From Streptomyces cupreus (GTDB taxonomy: Bacteria; Actinomycetota; Actinomycetes; Streptomycetales; Streptomycetaceae), in contig NZ_JACMSF010000056.1 of NCBI RefSeq assembly GCF_014257025.1, forward strand, positions 1 through 56,363: a stretch of DNA of 56,363 bases, read 5' to 3'. Positions within the stretch are counted from its first letter, which is position 1; every line of letters begins with the position of its first letter. The position numbers were made by a program, and so were the translations under genes. Positions 33,822 through 44,669 of the stretch are shown in pieces. The notes under the pieces were generated by a model. That model was not told the origin of the DNA. It saw nothing but the letters and a program-made list of their open reading frames with translations, and searched no databases.

Positions 33822-34388
33822 ATGACAGCGAAAATCCTCATCGTCACCGGCGACGCAGCAGAGTCACTGGAGGTCCTGTACCCCTACCAGCGCCTCCGCG
33901 AGGAAGGCTACGAAGTCCACATCGCCGCCCCCACTCGCAAGAAGCTCCAGTTCGTCGTCCATGACTTCGAACCCGGCTTCGACACGTACACCGAGAAGCC
34001 CGGCTACACCTGGCCCGCCGACCTGGCCTTCTCCGAGGTGGACCCCGGCGAGTACGCCGCCGTGGTCATCCCCGGCGGCCGAGCCCCCGAGTACCTCCGC
34101 AACGACCCGGAACTCCGCAAGATCCTGAAGTCCTTCATCGACGCCGACAAACCGATTGCCCAGATCTGCCACGGCCCCCTGCTCACGGCAGCCATCGACG
34201 GCCTCCGTGGCCGCCGGGTCACGGCGTACCCCGCCCTGGAACTGGACATGCAGTCGGCCGGCGCCACCTTCCAGGACGCAGAAGCCGTGGTCGACGGCAC
34301 CCTGGTCTCCTCCCGAGCCTGGCCGGACCACAGCCGCTGGATGCGAGAGTTCCTGACGGTGCTCCGAGCAAAGGCCCCGGTGACGTGA
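33822..34388 (+). CDS. DJ-1/PfpI family protein
   Basis: 188 residues from ATG 33822, with GGGGAG nine bases upstream. Class I glutamine-amidotransferase-like fold: KILIVTGDAAESLEVLYPYQRLREEGYEVHIA, VVIPGGRAPEYLR, and the nucleophile elbow QICHGP with Cys116 followed by His. Family members include intracellular proteases, chaperones and protein/nucleotide deglycases; the AESLE segment puts it in the PfpI/YhbO-like subgroup. Stress-related repair is the safest inference. Stands alone between two divergent/convergent genes. Confidence 0.9.
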   Translation: MTAKILIVTGDAAESLEVLYPYQRLREEGYEVHIAAPTRKKLQFVVHDFEPGFDTYTEKPGYTWPADLAFSEVDPGEYAAVVIPGGRAPEYLRNDPELRKILKSFIDADKPIAQICHGPLLTAAIDGLRGRRVTAYPALELDMQSAGATFQDAEAVVDGTLVSSRAWPDHSRWMREFLTVLRAKAPVT

Positions 34389-34395
34389 CAAGCGC

Positions 34396-34434
34396 GGCGG
34401 CGTAGCCGAGGGCAGCCCTCCCGCCTACGCCGCC
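34396..34434. terminator. Hairpin shared by convergent PfpI-like and HAD genes
   Basis: Perfect 10-bp stem GGCGGCGTAG / CTACGCCGCC with a 19-nt loop. The right arm overlaps the last codons and stop of the HAD gene, so it would act on plus-strand transcription most effectively. Confidence 0.6.
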
Positions 34435-35090
34435 AACCGCTGCGCCTCCGCAACCGCCTCGTCCAGCGTGTCCACCACCGGAACCCCCACCCCCTCCAAA
34501 CTGGCCCGACTGTGCGACCCCCCGGTGTACAACACGGCCCGCGCCCCCACATGCAGCGCCGCCACCGCGTCATCGGCCGCGTCCCCGATCACCACGGTCC
34601 GCGCAGGATCCACCCCGCCCAGCGCCCCCACATGCCGCACCATGTGCTCGGCCTTGCTCCCCCCGGAAGGCCCGGTCCGGCCGTCCACCCGTATGAAGTG
34701 GGCCTCGATCCCGAACCGCCGCACCAACGGCAGCAGCTCGTCATGCCCGTACATGCTGAGAATCGACTGACTGCGCCCGGCCGCCCCCCAGTCGGCGAGC
34801 AGCTCGGTCACCCCCTCGGTCAGCCCGCACCGCACCCGATGCTCGGCGTAGTACCGATGAAAGGTCGCGTCCATGACCTCCCACTCGGCATCGGTGGGCA
34901 GCCGCCCCAACAGCCGCTCATAGAACTTCGGCACCGGCACGCAGTACAGCGCCCGGTACTGCTCCATCGTGATCGGCTCAAGCCCCAACTCGGCGAACGC
35001 CGCGTTCGTGGCCCCGATGATCGCGTCGTTGTCATGGAACAGCGTCCCGTTCCAGTCCCAGACGATGTGCGCCCCTGCTCGCTTCCCCAT
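34425..35090 (-). CDS. HAD-superfamily hydrolase, phosphoglycolate-phosphatase-like
   Basis: 221 residues from ATG 35090; GTG 35114 and TTG 35120 upstream are in frame and GGAGG lies 15 bases before the ATG. HAD motif I is VWDWNGTLF: nucleophile Asp12, but the usual second Asp (general acid/base) is Asn14. The DWNGT variant is common in a subgroup annotated as phosphatases. Later motifs: SILSMYG (motif II Ser), SGGSKAEHM (Lys, motif III) and VIGDAADDAVAA (motif IV). Substrate unknown; probably a small phosphorylated metabolite. Confidence 0.88.
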   Translation of the reverse strand: MGKRAGAHIVWDWNGTLFHDNDAIIGATNAAFAELGLEPITMEQYRALYCVPVPKFYERLLGRLPTDAEWEVMDATFHRYYAEHRVRCGLTEGVTELLADWGAAGRSQSILSMYGHDELLPLVRRFGIEAHFIRVDGRTGPSGGSKAEHMVRHVGALGGVDPARTVVIGDAADDAVAALHVGARAVLYTGGSHSRASLEGVGVPVVDTLDEAVAEAQRLAA

Positions 35091-35161
35091 GCCCAAGAAC
35101 GTACCCGCCTCCACTGACAATCAAGAGAACCGCAGGTCAAGGCAGGGAAGCCGCAAGCAGC

Positions 35162-35677
35162 TCATCCCCCGAGCCCCACCAGATTCGGAATCTCCTGCGT
35201 CGCGAACCACAGCAGTTCATGGTCCTCGGCCCCGTCCACGACGAACTGGGCGTCGTCGTCCCCGCCGTCCGCCGCCTCCAGCGCCTCCACCGCGGCGGCC
35301 ACATCCGCCTCCGCGTCGCCACCGTCGACATGCACGGACGCCGCCTTCCCCAGCGGCACCGCCCCCGCGACCCGCACCTCACCGAGCGCCGCGGGATCGA
35401 GCCCCCGGTCGGGGTCGGCCGTCGCCGCCCCGTCGGGCACGTCGACAGCGACCACCACGCGCCTTCGCGCCGCCCCGGAATCCGCCGCCAGCAGCCGCAG
35501 CGACGCCACCGCGGCCCGGTTCAGCGCCGCGTACTCCAGCTCCTCGATGTCGTCCGAGAGGTACCACTCGCGCAACGCGGGCGTGACGGCGTAGGCGAGC
35601 AGTGGCCCGCCCCCCAGTTCGCCCGTCTTGTACGCCTCGGCGAGACCAGGAAGGGTCAGGGGGACGTAGACGCGCAT
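35162..35677 (-). CDS. Conserved actinobacterial protein of unknown function (DUF6912-like)
   Basis: 171 residues starting MRVYVPLTLPGLAEAYKTGELGGGPLLAYAVTPALREWYLSDDIEELEYAAL, a highly conserved N-terminus I associate with an uncharacterised actinobacterial family. Mixed alpha/beta, acidic C-terminal third (EALEAADGGDDDAQ), ending HELLWFATQEIPNLVGLGG. No membrane segments, signal peptide or catalytic motif. Lies 71 bp upstream of the HAD gene on the same strand, so the two may be co-transcribed. Confidence 0.82.
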   Translation of the reverse strand: MRVYVPLTLPGLAEAYKTGELGGGPLLAYAVTPALREWYLSDDIEELEYAALNRAAVASLRLLAADSGAARRRVVVAVDVPDGAATADPDRGLDPAALGEVRVAGAVPLGKAASVHVDGGDAEADVAAAVEALEAADGGDDDAQFVVDGAEDHELLWFATQEIPNLVGLGG

Positions 35678-36005
35678 GGTTGGCCGCTTTCGTGGTCGGG
35701 GCTCCGCAACGGTCCCGGAGAGGGCGCACCCGCACCTCCCGAAGGGCCTTCAGGATACGTGCGGGCGTCCCCTTTCGAGGCCCCACCCGCACGCCGGAGG
35801 CCGTCCACCCGCGTCCGGAAACTCACCCGGTACGCCCCCGCCCCCACAGGCCCGAGCACCCCCGAAGTCATCCGGATAGGTGAAGATTTCGGACCCCGGA
35901 CCGACCCCGGCACCCGCTTGCCGCCCCCGCCCGGCGCCCCGTACAAGATCCCCAACCACAAAGTTACTGCCCGGTAAATCCCGGGCCCGACCCACGGGGG
36001 CACCC
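35678..36005. promoter_or_regulatory. 328-bp divergent intergenic region
   Basis: Between the DUF6912-like gene (-) and the Rv3235-like gene (+). Extremely C-rich, with no clear promoter boxes. A short hairpin GCCCGG-TAAATC-CCGGGC (35969-35986) precedes the plus-strand start by 19 bp. Confidence 0.45.
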
Positions 36006-36578
36006 ATGAACAAGGTCATGACACGGGCGAAGAACCACCCCGGCGCCCGCCCGCCGGGCCGCCGCGACCCCCGCCGCCCCGGCGGCACCCCGCCCCGCAA
36101 CCCGAACGCAGGCAGGCCCCGCGACAACCGCCCACCGACGACCACCGGTCCCGCCGGCACGAGAAGCACTCAGCAGGCAGTCCCCTCGGTACCGGCCCAG
36201 ACTCCGCGGCGCCCCATTGCCCCCGCCGTCCCCCAGCCCCGCCCCACCGACGTCTTCGCCGACCGTCTCCTCGCCGTCCTCAGCGGACAGCGCCCGGTCC
36301 ACTGCATGCTCCGCCACACCGCGGGCCGCGCCTACGACGACCTGGCCTGGCTCGCCGAGCGCGGCCCCCTGCGCATCACCCGCGGCAGCCGCCCGGTGAT
36401 CCGCGACATCGGCTACTACGTCCCCTCCCCGGGCGCCATCGAGGCCTTCGCCCGCATCGGCGCCGGCGACCGCCTGCGCGCCATGGCCTTCCGCCTGGAA
36501 CAGGGCAGGGACCTGCGCTGGCGCTGCACGGCGGTGGAACTGGGCGGCCCCGCGCGACCACGTACGGACGACGACTGA
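36006..36578 (+). CDS. Rv3235-family conserved actinobacterial protein
   Basis: 190 residues from ATG 36006. The first ~85 residues are basic, Pro/Arg-rich and disordered; residues ~88-185 form the conserved domain (DVFADRLLAVLSGQRPVHCMLRHTAGRAYDDLAWLAERGPL ... LRAMAFRLEQGRDLRWRCTAVELG). The GQRPVHWMLRHT-like block is the hallmark of this secA-neighbour family. Function unknown; no catalytic motif. Convergent with secA, sharing a terminator, and the same neighbourhood is seen in mycobacteria, as I recall, suggesting a link to SecA or the HPF/ComF locus. Confidence 0.82.
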   Translation: MNKVMTRAKNHPGARPPGRRDPRRPGGTPPRNPNAGRPRDNRPPTTTGPAGTRSTQQAVPSVPAQTPRRPIAPAVPQPRPTDVFADRLLAVLSGQRPVHCMLRHTAGRAYDDLAWLAERGPLRITRGSRPVIRDIGYYVPSPGAIEAFARIGAGDRLRAMAFRLEQGRDLRWRCTAVELGGPARPRTDDD

Positions 36579-36617
36579 GGCCGCCGTAGAACCCGACGGC
36601 GCAGGACCTCATGCCGA

Positions 36618-36648
36618 AGGGCCGGGCACCCGACGGTGACCCGGCCCT
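36618..36648. terminator. Terminator between Rv3235-like gene and secA
   Basis: Stem AGGGCCGGG / CCCGGCCCT, extended by CACC/GGTG pairing inside the loop. Serves the convergent genes; a second smaller hairpin (36664-36679) lies nearer the secA stop. Confidence 0.8.
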
Positions 36649-36686
36649 CCCACAGCCGCCGAGGCGCCCTCCCGGGCGCGTCGGGA

Positions 36687-39530
<2,844 letters not shown>

Positions 39531-39798
39531 GGGGGTTGGTCTCCTTGCCGGTCGGGCCTGGGACGGTCGGTTTCCATTTGACTTGACTGAGCAACGGCCA
39601 TCGTATGCGAGGACCCCGCCACGCCGGGAGGCCTGCCGATACCGCGACCGTCCGCTGCTTCACATCTCTTCGAAAAGGACAACGGACGGGCCCCGCGGAT
39701 GGTGCCGCGCGGCGCCGACGAATTGCGCGAATTGTGATCACCCGCTCACGCACGGCAAATCCCTGGCGCCCACGACCGCCCCCGAGCAGAATCGCCCG

Positions 39799-40371
39799 AT
39801 GGACCCCGTGACGCTGACCACCGACCGCCTCGTGCTGCGCACGGTCGGCCCGCAGGACACCGACGCCGTGTACCGCGCCGTCCAGGACCCCGACATCCAG
39901 CGCTGGACCACGATCCCCTCGCCCTACCTCCTCGAACACGCCAGAAGCTTCACCGAACAACTGGTCCCCGACGGCTGGGCGGACGGCACCATGTTCACCT
40001 TCGGCGTCTTCCTCCCCGAAGGGGAGGACCTGGCAGGCATGCTCGGCCTGACGATGCGGGCCCTCGGGGTAGCCGAGATCGGCTTCTGGACGGCAAAGGA
40101 ACACCGCGGGAAGGGCTACGCCTCCGGGGCGGTCCTCACAGCCGCCCGCTGGTCCTTCACCGCGGCCTCCATCGACCGGGTGGAATGGCGAGCGGAGGTG
40201 GGCAACACAGCGTCCCGAGCGGTAGCGGAACGAACGGGCTTCACCATCGAAGGCACGATGCGCTCAGCAATCAACAACAAGGGTGTACGCCGGGACTGCT
40301 GGGTAGGTTCCCTGCTCCCGTCGGACCTGGGCCTGCCGTCGACGGCGCCGTATTTGCCGGCGAAAAGCTAA
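39799..40371 (+). CDS. GNAT N-acetyltransferase (RimJ/RimL type)
   Basis: 190 residues from ATG 39799. Begins with the RimJ/RimL signature (VTLTTDRLVLRTVGPQDTDAVY), followed by an acetyl-CoA pyrophosphate loop (AKEHRGKGYASGAV, R/Q-x-x-G-x-G/A form) and the terminal NTASRAVAERTGFTIEGTMRSAI. It acetylates an unknown amine, often a protein N-terminus or small molecule. The ORF can be extended upstream without a start that improves the match. Followed 85 bp later by the YcaQ-like gene on the same strand. Confidence 0.9.
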   Translation: MDPVTLTTDRLVLRTVGPQDTDAVYRAVQDPDIQRWTTIPSPYLLEHARSFTEQLVPDGWADGTMFTFGVFLPEGEDLAGMLGLTMRALGVAEIGFWTAKEHRGKGYASGAVLTAARWSFTAASIDRVEWRAEVGNTASRAVAERTGFTIEGTMRSAINNKGVRRDCWVGSLLPSDLGLPSTAPYLPAKS

Positions 40372-40456
40372 CGGGCTGTTGTGGGGGAGCGAAGCCCGCC
40401 CCACCCAAACCCCCAGCTCACCCCCACTGTCAGTCCCACCCCCTATCGTGCGAGCC

Positions 40457-41629
40457 ATGACGACCCCGCGCCCCACCACCGAACTCTCGGCAGACGAGGC
40501 CCGCCGCATCGCCCTCCGCGCCCAGGGCCTCCTCGGCACCCCCGACCGCAGATCCGGCGTCCGCGGCATCCTCCGTCACCTGGGCGCGGTCCAACTCGAC
40601 ACCATCTCGGTTCTGGCCCGCTCCCACGAACTCATCCCCTACGCCCGCCTCGGCGCGATAGGCCGTAAAACGGTCGAGCACGCCTACTGGAAGGACACGC
40701 ACGCCTTCGAGTACTGGTCACACGCCGCCTGCATCCTCCCGGTCGAGGAGTGGCCCCACTTCGCCTTCCGCCGCCGCGCGTACCGCAACCGCCCCCACTG
40801 GAGCCACGAACTCCCCGACGGCGCCTACGACCAGGTGATCAAGCAGCTCACCACCGAAGGCCCCCTGACGGCCACGGAGTTGGGCGGCGCGAAGAAGACC
40901 GGCGACTGGTGGGACTGGTCCGGCTCCAAGGTCGCCGTGGAACGCGCCCTGATGTACGGCGAGGTCGTCTGCGTGGAACGCCGAGGCTGGAAGCGCGTGT
41001 ACGACCTGGCAGAACGCGCTGTCCCGGACGCCTTCCTGCACGACGACCTCGACGACACCGAGTGCCTGCGCCGCCTGGTCCGCCTGGCCGGCCAGTCCCT
41101 CGGCGTCGGCACACGCGCGGACATCGCCGACTACCACCGCCTCAAGGGCGAACAGGTCGACGCGGTGATCGCGGACTCCGGCCTGGTCCCGGTCACGGTG
41201 GAGGGCTGGGCCAAACCCGCCTGGGCGGACCCCGCCGCGCTCGCCACCCCACCGCGCGGCCGCCACCGCACCACCCTCCTGTCGCCCTTCGACTCCCTGA
41301 TCTGGGAACGGGCGCGCACAGAGCGGATCTTCGGCTTCACCCACCGTCTGGAGGCCTACGTCCCCCGCCAGAAACGCATCCACGGCTACTTCGCGATGCC
41401 GGTCCTGGCAGGCGGCCGTCTCGTCGGCCGAGTCGACCCGGCCCGCGAGGGAAGCACGCTGGTGGCCAAGCAGGTCACCCTGGACGGCCCGAAGGCGGTG
41501 CCGGCGGTGGCCCAGGCCCTGGTGGAGGCAGCGAGCTGGGTGGACTGTACGGACGTACGCGTGGAACGGGTCGACGCCCCGGAGCTGCGCGAGCCCCTCG
41601 CTCACGCACTCTCCGGTCTGCTGGCCTGA
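40457..41629 (+). CDS. YcaQ/AlkX-like winged-helix DNA glycosylase
   Basis: 390 residues from ATG 40457. Tandem winged-helix (HTH_42) architecture: LSADEARRIALRAQGLLG, the RRSGVRGILRHLGAVQLDTISVLARSHELIPYARLG core, and downstream FDSLIWERARTERIFGF and RIHGYFAMPVLAGGRLVGRVD. The catalytic motif is Q46-L47-D48, the Q-x-D form that distinguishes YcaQ/AlkX from the Q-x-Q form of the related AlkZ toxin-resistance enzymes. Characterised relatives excise N-alkylated bases and unhook interstrand cross-links, so a genome-repair role against nitrogen-mustard-like damage is likely. Ends 6 bp before the convergent regulator gene. Confidence 0.9.
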   Translation: MTTPRPTTELSADEARRIALRAQGLLGTPDRRSGVRGILRHLGAVQLDTISVLARSHELIPYARLGAIGRKTVEHAYWKDTHAFEYWSHAACILPVEEWPHFAFRRRAYRNRPHWSHELPDGAYDQVIKQLTTEGPLTATELGGAKKTGDWWDWSGSKVAVERALMYGEVVCVERRGWKRVYDLAERAVPDAFLHDDLDDTECLRRLVRLAGQSLGVGTRADIADYHRLKGEQVDAVIADSGLVPVTVEGWAKPAWADPAALATPPRGRHRTTLLSPFDSLIWERARTERIFGFTHRLEAYVPRQKRIHGYFAMPVLAGGRLVGRVDPAREGSTLVAKQVTLDGPKAVPAVAQALVEAASWVDCTDVRVERVDAPELREPLAHALSGLLA

Positions 41630-41635
41630 CCCGGC

Positions 41636-42382
41636 CTACCGGATTTCGAGGATCTTCTCCCGCATCGCGTACACCACGGCCTCCATCCTGGAGTGCAGCT
41701 GAAGCTTCTCCAGGATGTTGCGCACATGGTTCTTCACGGTGTTCTCGGAGATGAACAACTCCTTCGCGATATCGCGGTTGTTCATGCCCGTGGCGACCAG
41801 CTTGAGCACCTCCAGCTCACGGTCGGTCAGCCGCGGCGCCGGAACCAGCCGGCGCTCGTCCGTCCGCTGGATCATCGACTTGAACTCGGTGAGCAGCTTC
41901 GACGCCATGGACGGGCTGATCTGCGACTGCCCGTCGGCCACCGCGCGAATGGCGGTGGCCACCTCGTCGGTGGAGATCTCCTTGAGGAGATAGCCGGTCG
42001 CGCCCGCCTTGATCGCGTCGTAGAGGTCGGCCTCCTCGTCGCTGATCGTCAGCATGATGATCTTCGCGCTGGGCGCCACCTCCTTGATGGAGGTGCAGGC
42101 CTCGATCCCGCCCCGCTTGGGCATCCGCACATCCATCAGCACGATGTCGGGCAGCAGATCGGCGGCCTTGTCCACGGCCTCGGCGCCGTCGCCCGCCTCC
42201 CCGACGACCTGGATGTCCTCCTCGGCGGCGAGCACGATCTCCAGGCCACGGCGGAAGAGGGCGTGATCGTCTACGACGAGGACTCTGATCGGCTCCTTGC
42301 GTGGAGAGCCCGCGTCCGGGTCCGTGCCGACGATGCCGCCGTCGGCATCCTCGTCCCGCATCGGTCCGAAGGTGTCCGCCAT
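41636..42382 (-). CDS. NarL/FixJ-family response regulator
   Basis: 248 residues from ATG 42382, which has an excellent GGAGG five bases upstream; the open frame runs further but is not needed. Residues 32-150 are a receiver domain (VLVVDDHALFRRGLEIVL; phospho-acceptor Asp84 in IVLMDVRMPKRGG; Lys in GYLLKEI). Residues ~185-248 are a LuxR helix-turn-helix (LTDRELEVLKLVATGMNNRDIAKELFISENTVKNHVRNIL). An acidic 30-residue N-terminal extension precedes the receiver. No histidine kinase lies beside it, so its partner is elsewhere or it is an orphan. Downstream of hpf on the same strand. Confidence 0.95.
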   Translation of the reverse strand: MADTFGPMRDEDADGGIVGTDPDAGSPRKEPIRVLVVDDHALFRRGLEIVLAAEEDIQVVGEAGDGAEAVDKAADLLPDIVLMDVRMPKRGGIEACTSIKEVAPSAKIIMLTISDEEADLYDAIKAGATGYLLKEISTDEVATAIRAVADGQSQISPSMASKLLTEFKSMIQRTDERRLVPAPRLTDRELEVLKLVATGMNNRDIAKELFISENTVKNHVRNILEKLQLHSRMEAVVYAMREKILEIR

Positions 42383-42523
42383 CGTTCCTCCCCCTGAAGG
42401 CTGTGGCTGGTCAGGTGCCATCGCCAACCCAAGGCAGCGGCCCACCGGTTGGGCCGGTGCGGCCATGATTTCATGCCCGGACGACACCGCGGTGACAGAG
42501 CGGGGCGCGAAGGGGCGCACACC

Positions 42524-42560
42524 GGTGCCCCTGGGGGCGCACACGCGCTCCAGGGGCACC
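42524..42560 (-). terminator. Terminator downstream of hpf
   Basis: Perfect 11-bp stem GGTGCCCCTGG / CCAGGGGCACC with a 15-nt loop, between the hpf stop and the response regulator start. Confidence 0.8.
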
Positions 42561-42585
42561 CGCTCGCTCGTCAGCCGGGTGGGGC

Positions 42586-43278
42586 TCAGCCGCCCAGCAT
42601 GCCACCGGCAGCCTGGGTCTCCGCCTCGGCGACCATGGGGTCCGTGTTGAGGTGGATGACGCCGTAGTCGTAGGCGTGCCGTCGGTAGACGACACTCGGT
42701 TCCTTGGTCTCGGAGTCGACGAACAGGTAGAAGTCGTGCCCGACCAGCTCCATCTCGTAGAGGGCCTGGTCAAGGGTCATCGGGGAGGCGACGTGCGTCT
42801 TCTCGCGAACGACGAGGGGCCCCTCGCCCTTCACTTCCAGCGAGCCGATCTTCTTGGTGGGAACGCCGTCCGGCTCTTCCTCCTGGAAGGTGTGGCCGTT
42901 CCCGTTGAGCGTCGCCGCGCCCGGGACGTGGTCGGGGACCTCGGCCGCCGTGAGCCGGCGCGCGCCTCGGCGTGAGAAACGCTTGTCGTGCTGCTTGCGC
43001 AGCCGCGCGTCCAGCTTTTCCGCTGCCAGGTCCAGCGCCGCGTACGGATCGCTGGCCGCTGCCTCCGCCCGGATCACCGGACCGCGGGAGCGGAGCGTGA
43101 TCTCCACTCGGTCACTGCGGTCGGCCTGTCGGGGGTTGGGCTCCTTGGACACCTCGACGTCGAGGCTGATCACCTTGCCATCGAGCTTCTGGATCTTCTC
43201 CAGCTTCAGCTTCTCGGCCACGTGCTTGCGGAACCGCTCGGGCACCTCGGTCTTGCGGCCCTTGACGACGATGTCCAC
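42586..43278 (-). CDS. hpf: Ribosome hibernation promoting factor, long form
   Basis: 230 residues from GTG 43278, with GGAG eight bases upstream. N-terminal S30AE/YfiA domain (DIVVKGRKTEVPERFRKHVAEKLKLEKI ... YAALDLAAEKLDARLRKQHDKR), a ~50-residue linker, and the C-terminal dimerisation domain (KTHVASPMTLDQALYEMELVGHDFYLFVDSETKEPSVVYRRHAYDYGVIHL). Long HPF dimerises 70S ribosomes into inactive 100S particles in stationary phase or stress, protecting them. Upstream lies a 315-bp region with a striking TGCAACGTTGCA palindrome. Flanked by its own terminator. Confidence 0.97.
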   Translation of the reverse strand: MDIVVKGRKTEVPERFRKHVAEKLKLEKIQKLDGKVISLDVEVSKEPNPRQADRSDRVEITLRSRGPVIRAEAAASDPYAALDLAAEKLDARLRKQHDKRFSRRGARRLTAAEVPDHVPGAATLNGNGHTFQEEEPDGVPTKKIGSLEVKGEGPLVVREKTHVASPMTLDQALYEMELVGHDFYLFVDSETKEPSVVYRRHAYDYGVIHLNTDPMVAEAETQAAGGMLGG

Positions 43279-43593
43279 GCAGAACTCCGTTCCCGGATCG
43301 CTCCGCTCCAGCGGCGGAGCATCTCCCTTTTGCACCAGGCTCCGGCGATCCCCGGAACCTCGGACTCGGTGACTTCCACCTCCTCCTCCCCCATGGGCAA
43401 GATCTCCACCCCGCCGGCTCGGGTGAATACGGATAACCCGCGGCACGGCATTCGGATATGAGAGGGATGGCCTGCGCCTTTCTCTCACAACCGAACATAT
43501 CTCGCCCGGACGGATGTCGTCACCCTCTACAGCGGCGTACCTCCGTTCAGGTGAATTGGCCCTCTCATCACCTGCAACGTTGCAAGTTCGCAG
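43279..43593. promoter_or_regulatory. 315-bp region upstream of hpf, with perfect 12-bp palindrome
   Basis: No gene seen. TGCAACGTTGCA (43573-43584) is a perfect CG-centred palindrome in a relatively AT-rich stretch just beyond the comF stop. It lies ~300 bp upstream of the hpf start on the minus strand. The hpf ribosome-binding site GGAG is at 43287-43290. No clear promoter boxes for a stress sigma factor could be assigned. Confidence 0.5.
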
Positions 43594-44484
43594 TCAGTTC
43601 CGGTTTATTGCGAAAGCATCCGGCGGAGCCGCCACGACGGCCGCGCACGCCACGTCACCTGCGCGGATACCGCCCGCCATTCCCGGCACCCCGTGCATCC
43701 GCACCGCCTCCGCCGTCACTCCGGTCCTCCCTTCCCCTCTGTCTTCCCGTGTTGCCGCGCCGCACACCGCGTTCGCCCCCTCCCCACGGCCAACCGGCCG
43801 TACCGCCCCATCCGCCCCCGTCCGGGCACCGCTCGCCACTTCCCGCACCGCACGCGCCGCCTCCGCCAGGGAGGCACCGGTCGTCATCAGGTCGTCGACG
43901 AGCGCCACCGAGCCCCCGCCCAGCAGCCGCTCACCACCCGGCGCCACCATCAGCGCGCCAGCCAGATTGTCCAGCCGCTGCCGGGAGTTGAGCCCCGACT
44001 GATCGACCACGGCACGCCGCTGCCGCAGCACGGCGAGCACCCGCGCGGGAGTCCCGGTCCGCCGCAGCTCGGCCGCCGCCGCGAGCGCGATCCGCCGCGC
44101 TGGATCATGCCCCCGCGCCCGCACAGCCCGCCGCGCCGACGGCACGGGCACCAGCAGCACCGGCATGGCCCTCCCGTCCGGGCCGGACGGCGCCTGGAGC
44201 CCCGCACGCACGGCTCCCGCCAGCGCCACGCCGAGCGGTGCCGCCAGGGCCAGCGCCCCGCGCTCCTTGTGGGCCAGCAGGGCGGCTCGTACCTCGTCCG
44301 CGTACCGCGCCGCCGCGTGCACCACGGGCAGCCCGGGCGGCTCCGGCACCGGCCGCACCCGGCGCGGTGCGGCACCGCTCAGGGCCGTACGGCACTCCGG
44401 GCAGAGCACCATACGAGGCCTCCCGCAGCCTCCGCACTCGGCCGGCAGCACCAGATCGGTGAGGTCCTGCCACCACCCCCGCAT
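43594..44484 (-). CDS. comF: ComF-family amidophosphoribosyltransferase-like protein
   Basis: 296 residues from ATG 44484. An N-terminal zinc knuckle (Cys17, Cys20, Cys28, Cys31: CGGCGRPRMVLCPEC) is followed by the PRTase fold with VLLVPVPSARRAVRARGHDPARRIA, LNSRQRLDNLAGAL and the PRPP loop VALVDDLMTTGASLAEAA. In naturally competent bacteria ComF helps single-stranded DNA uptake; in Streptomyces its role is unknown. The C-terminal ~80 residues after the PRPP loop are Gly/Ala-rich and atypically long. Lies downstream of lpqB on the same strand, separated by a terminator. Confidence 0.9.
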   Translation of the reverse strand: MRGWWQDLTDLVLPAECGGCGRPRMVLCPECRTALSGAAPRRVRPVPEPPGLPVVHAAARYADEVRAALLAHKERGALALAAPLGVALAGAVRAGLQAPSGPDGRAMPVLLVPVPSARRAVRARGHDPARRIALAAAAELRRTGTPARVLAVLRQRRAVVDQSGLNSRQRLDNLAGALMVAPGGERLLGGGSVALVDDLMTTGASLAEAARAVREVASGARTGADGAVRPVGRGEGANAVCGAATREDRGEGRTGVTAEAVRMHGVPGMAGGIRAGDVACAAVVAAPPDAFAINRN

Positions 44485-44606
44485 GCCCACCACTGTGCCA
44501 ACACGAGCGCCGACCGGCCACCCCTGTGGATAAGTGCCTGTGGATAACTCCGGACGGCGAAGTCGCACGGCCGCGAATGCGTCTCTCGAAGGCCGCGAAG
44601 AGCCCT

Positions 44607-44646
44607 TTCGAAAAGCGAAACGGCCGCCTCGGTCGGAAGCGGCCGT
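44607..44646 (-). terminator. Terminator of the mtrA-mtrB-lpqB operon
   Basis: Stem ACGGCCGC / GCGGCCGT with an 11-nt loop, followed on the minus strand by a T-rich TTTCGCTTTTCG tract: a classic intrinsic terminator 24 bp after the lpqB stop. Confidence 0.85.
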
Positions 44647-44669
44647 CGAACACCCTCAGCAGCCGACGC

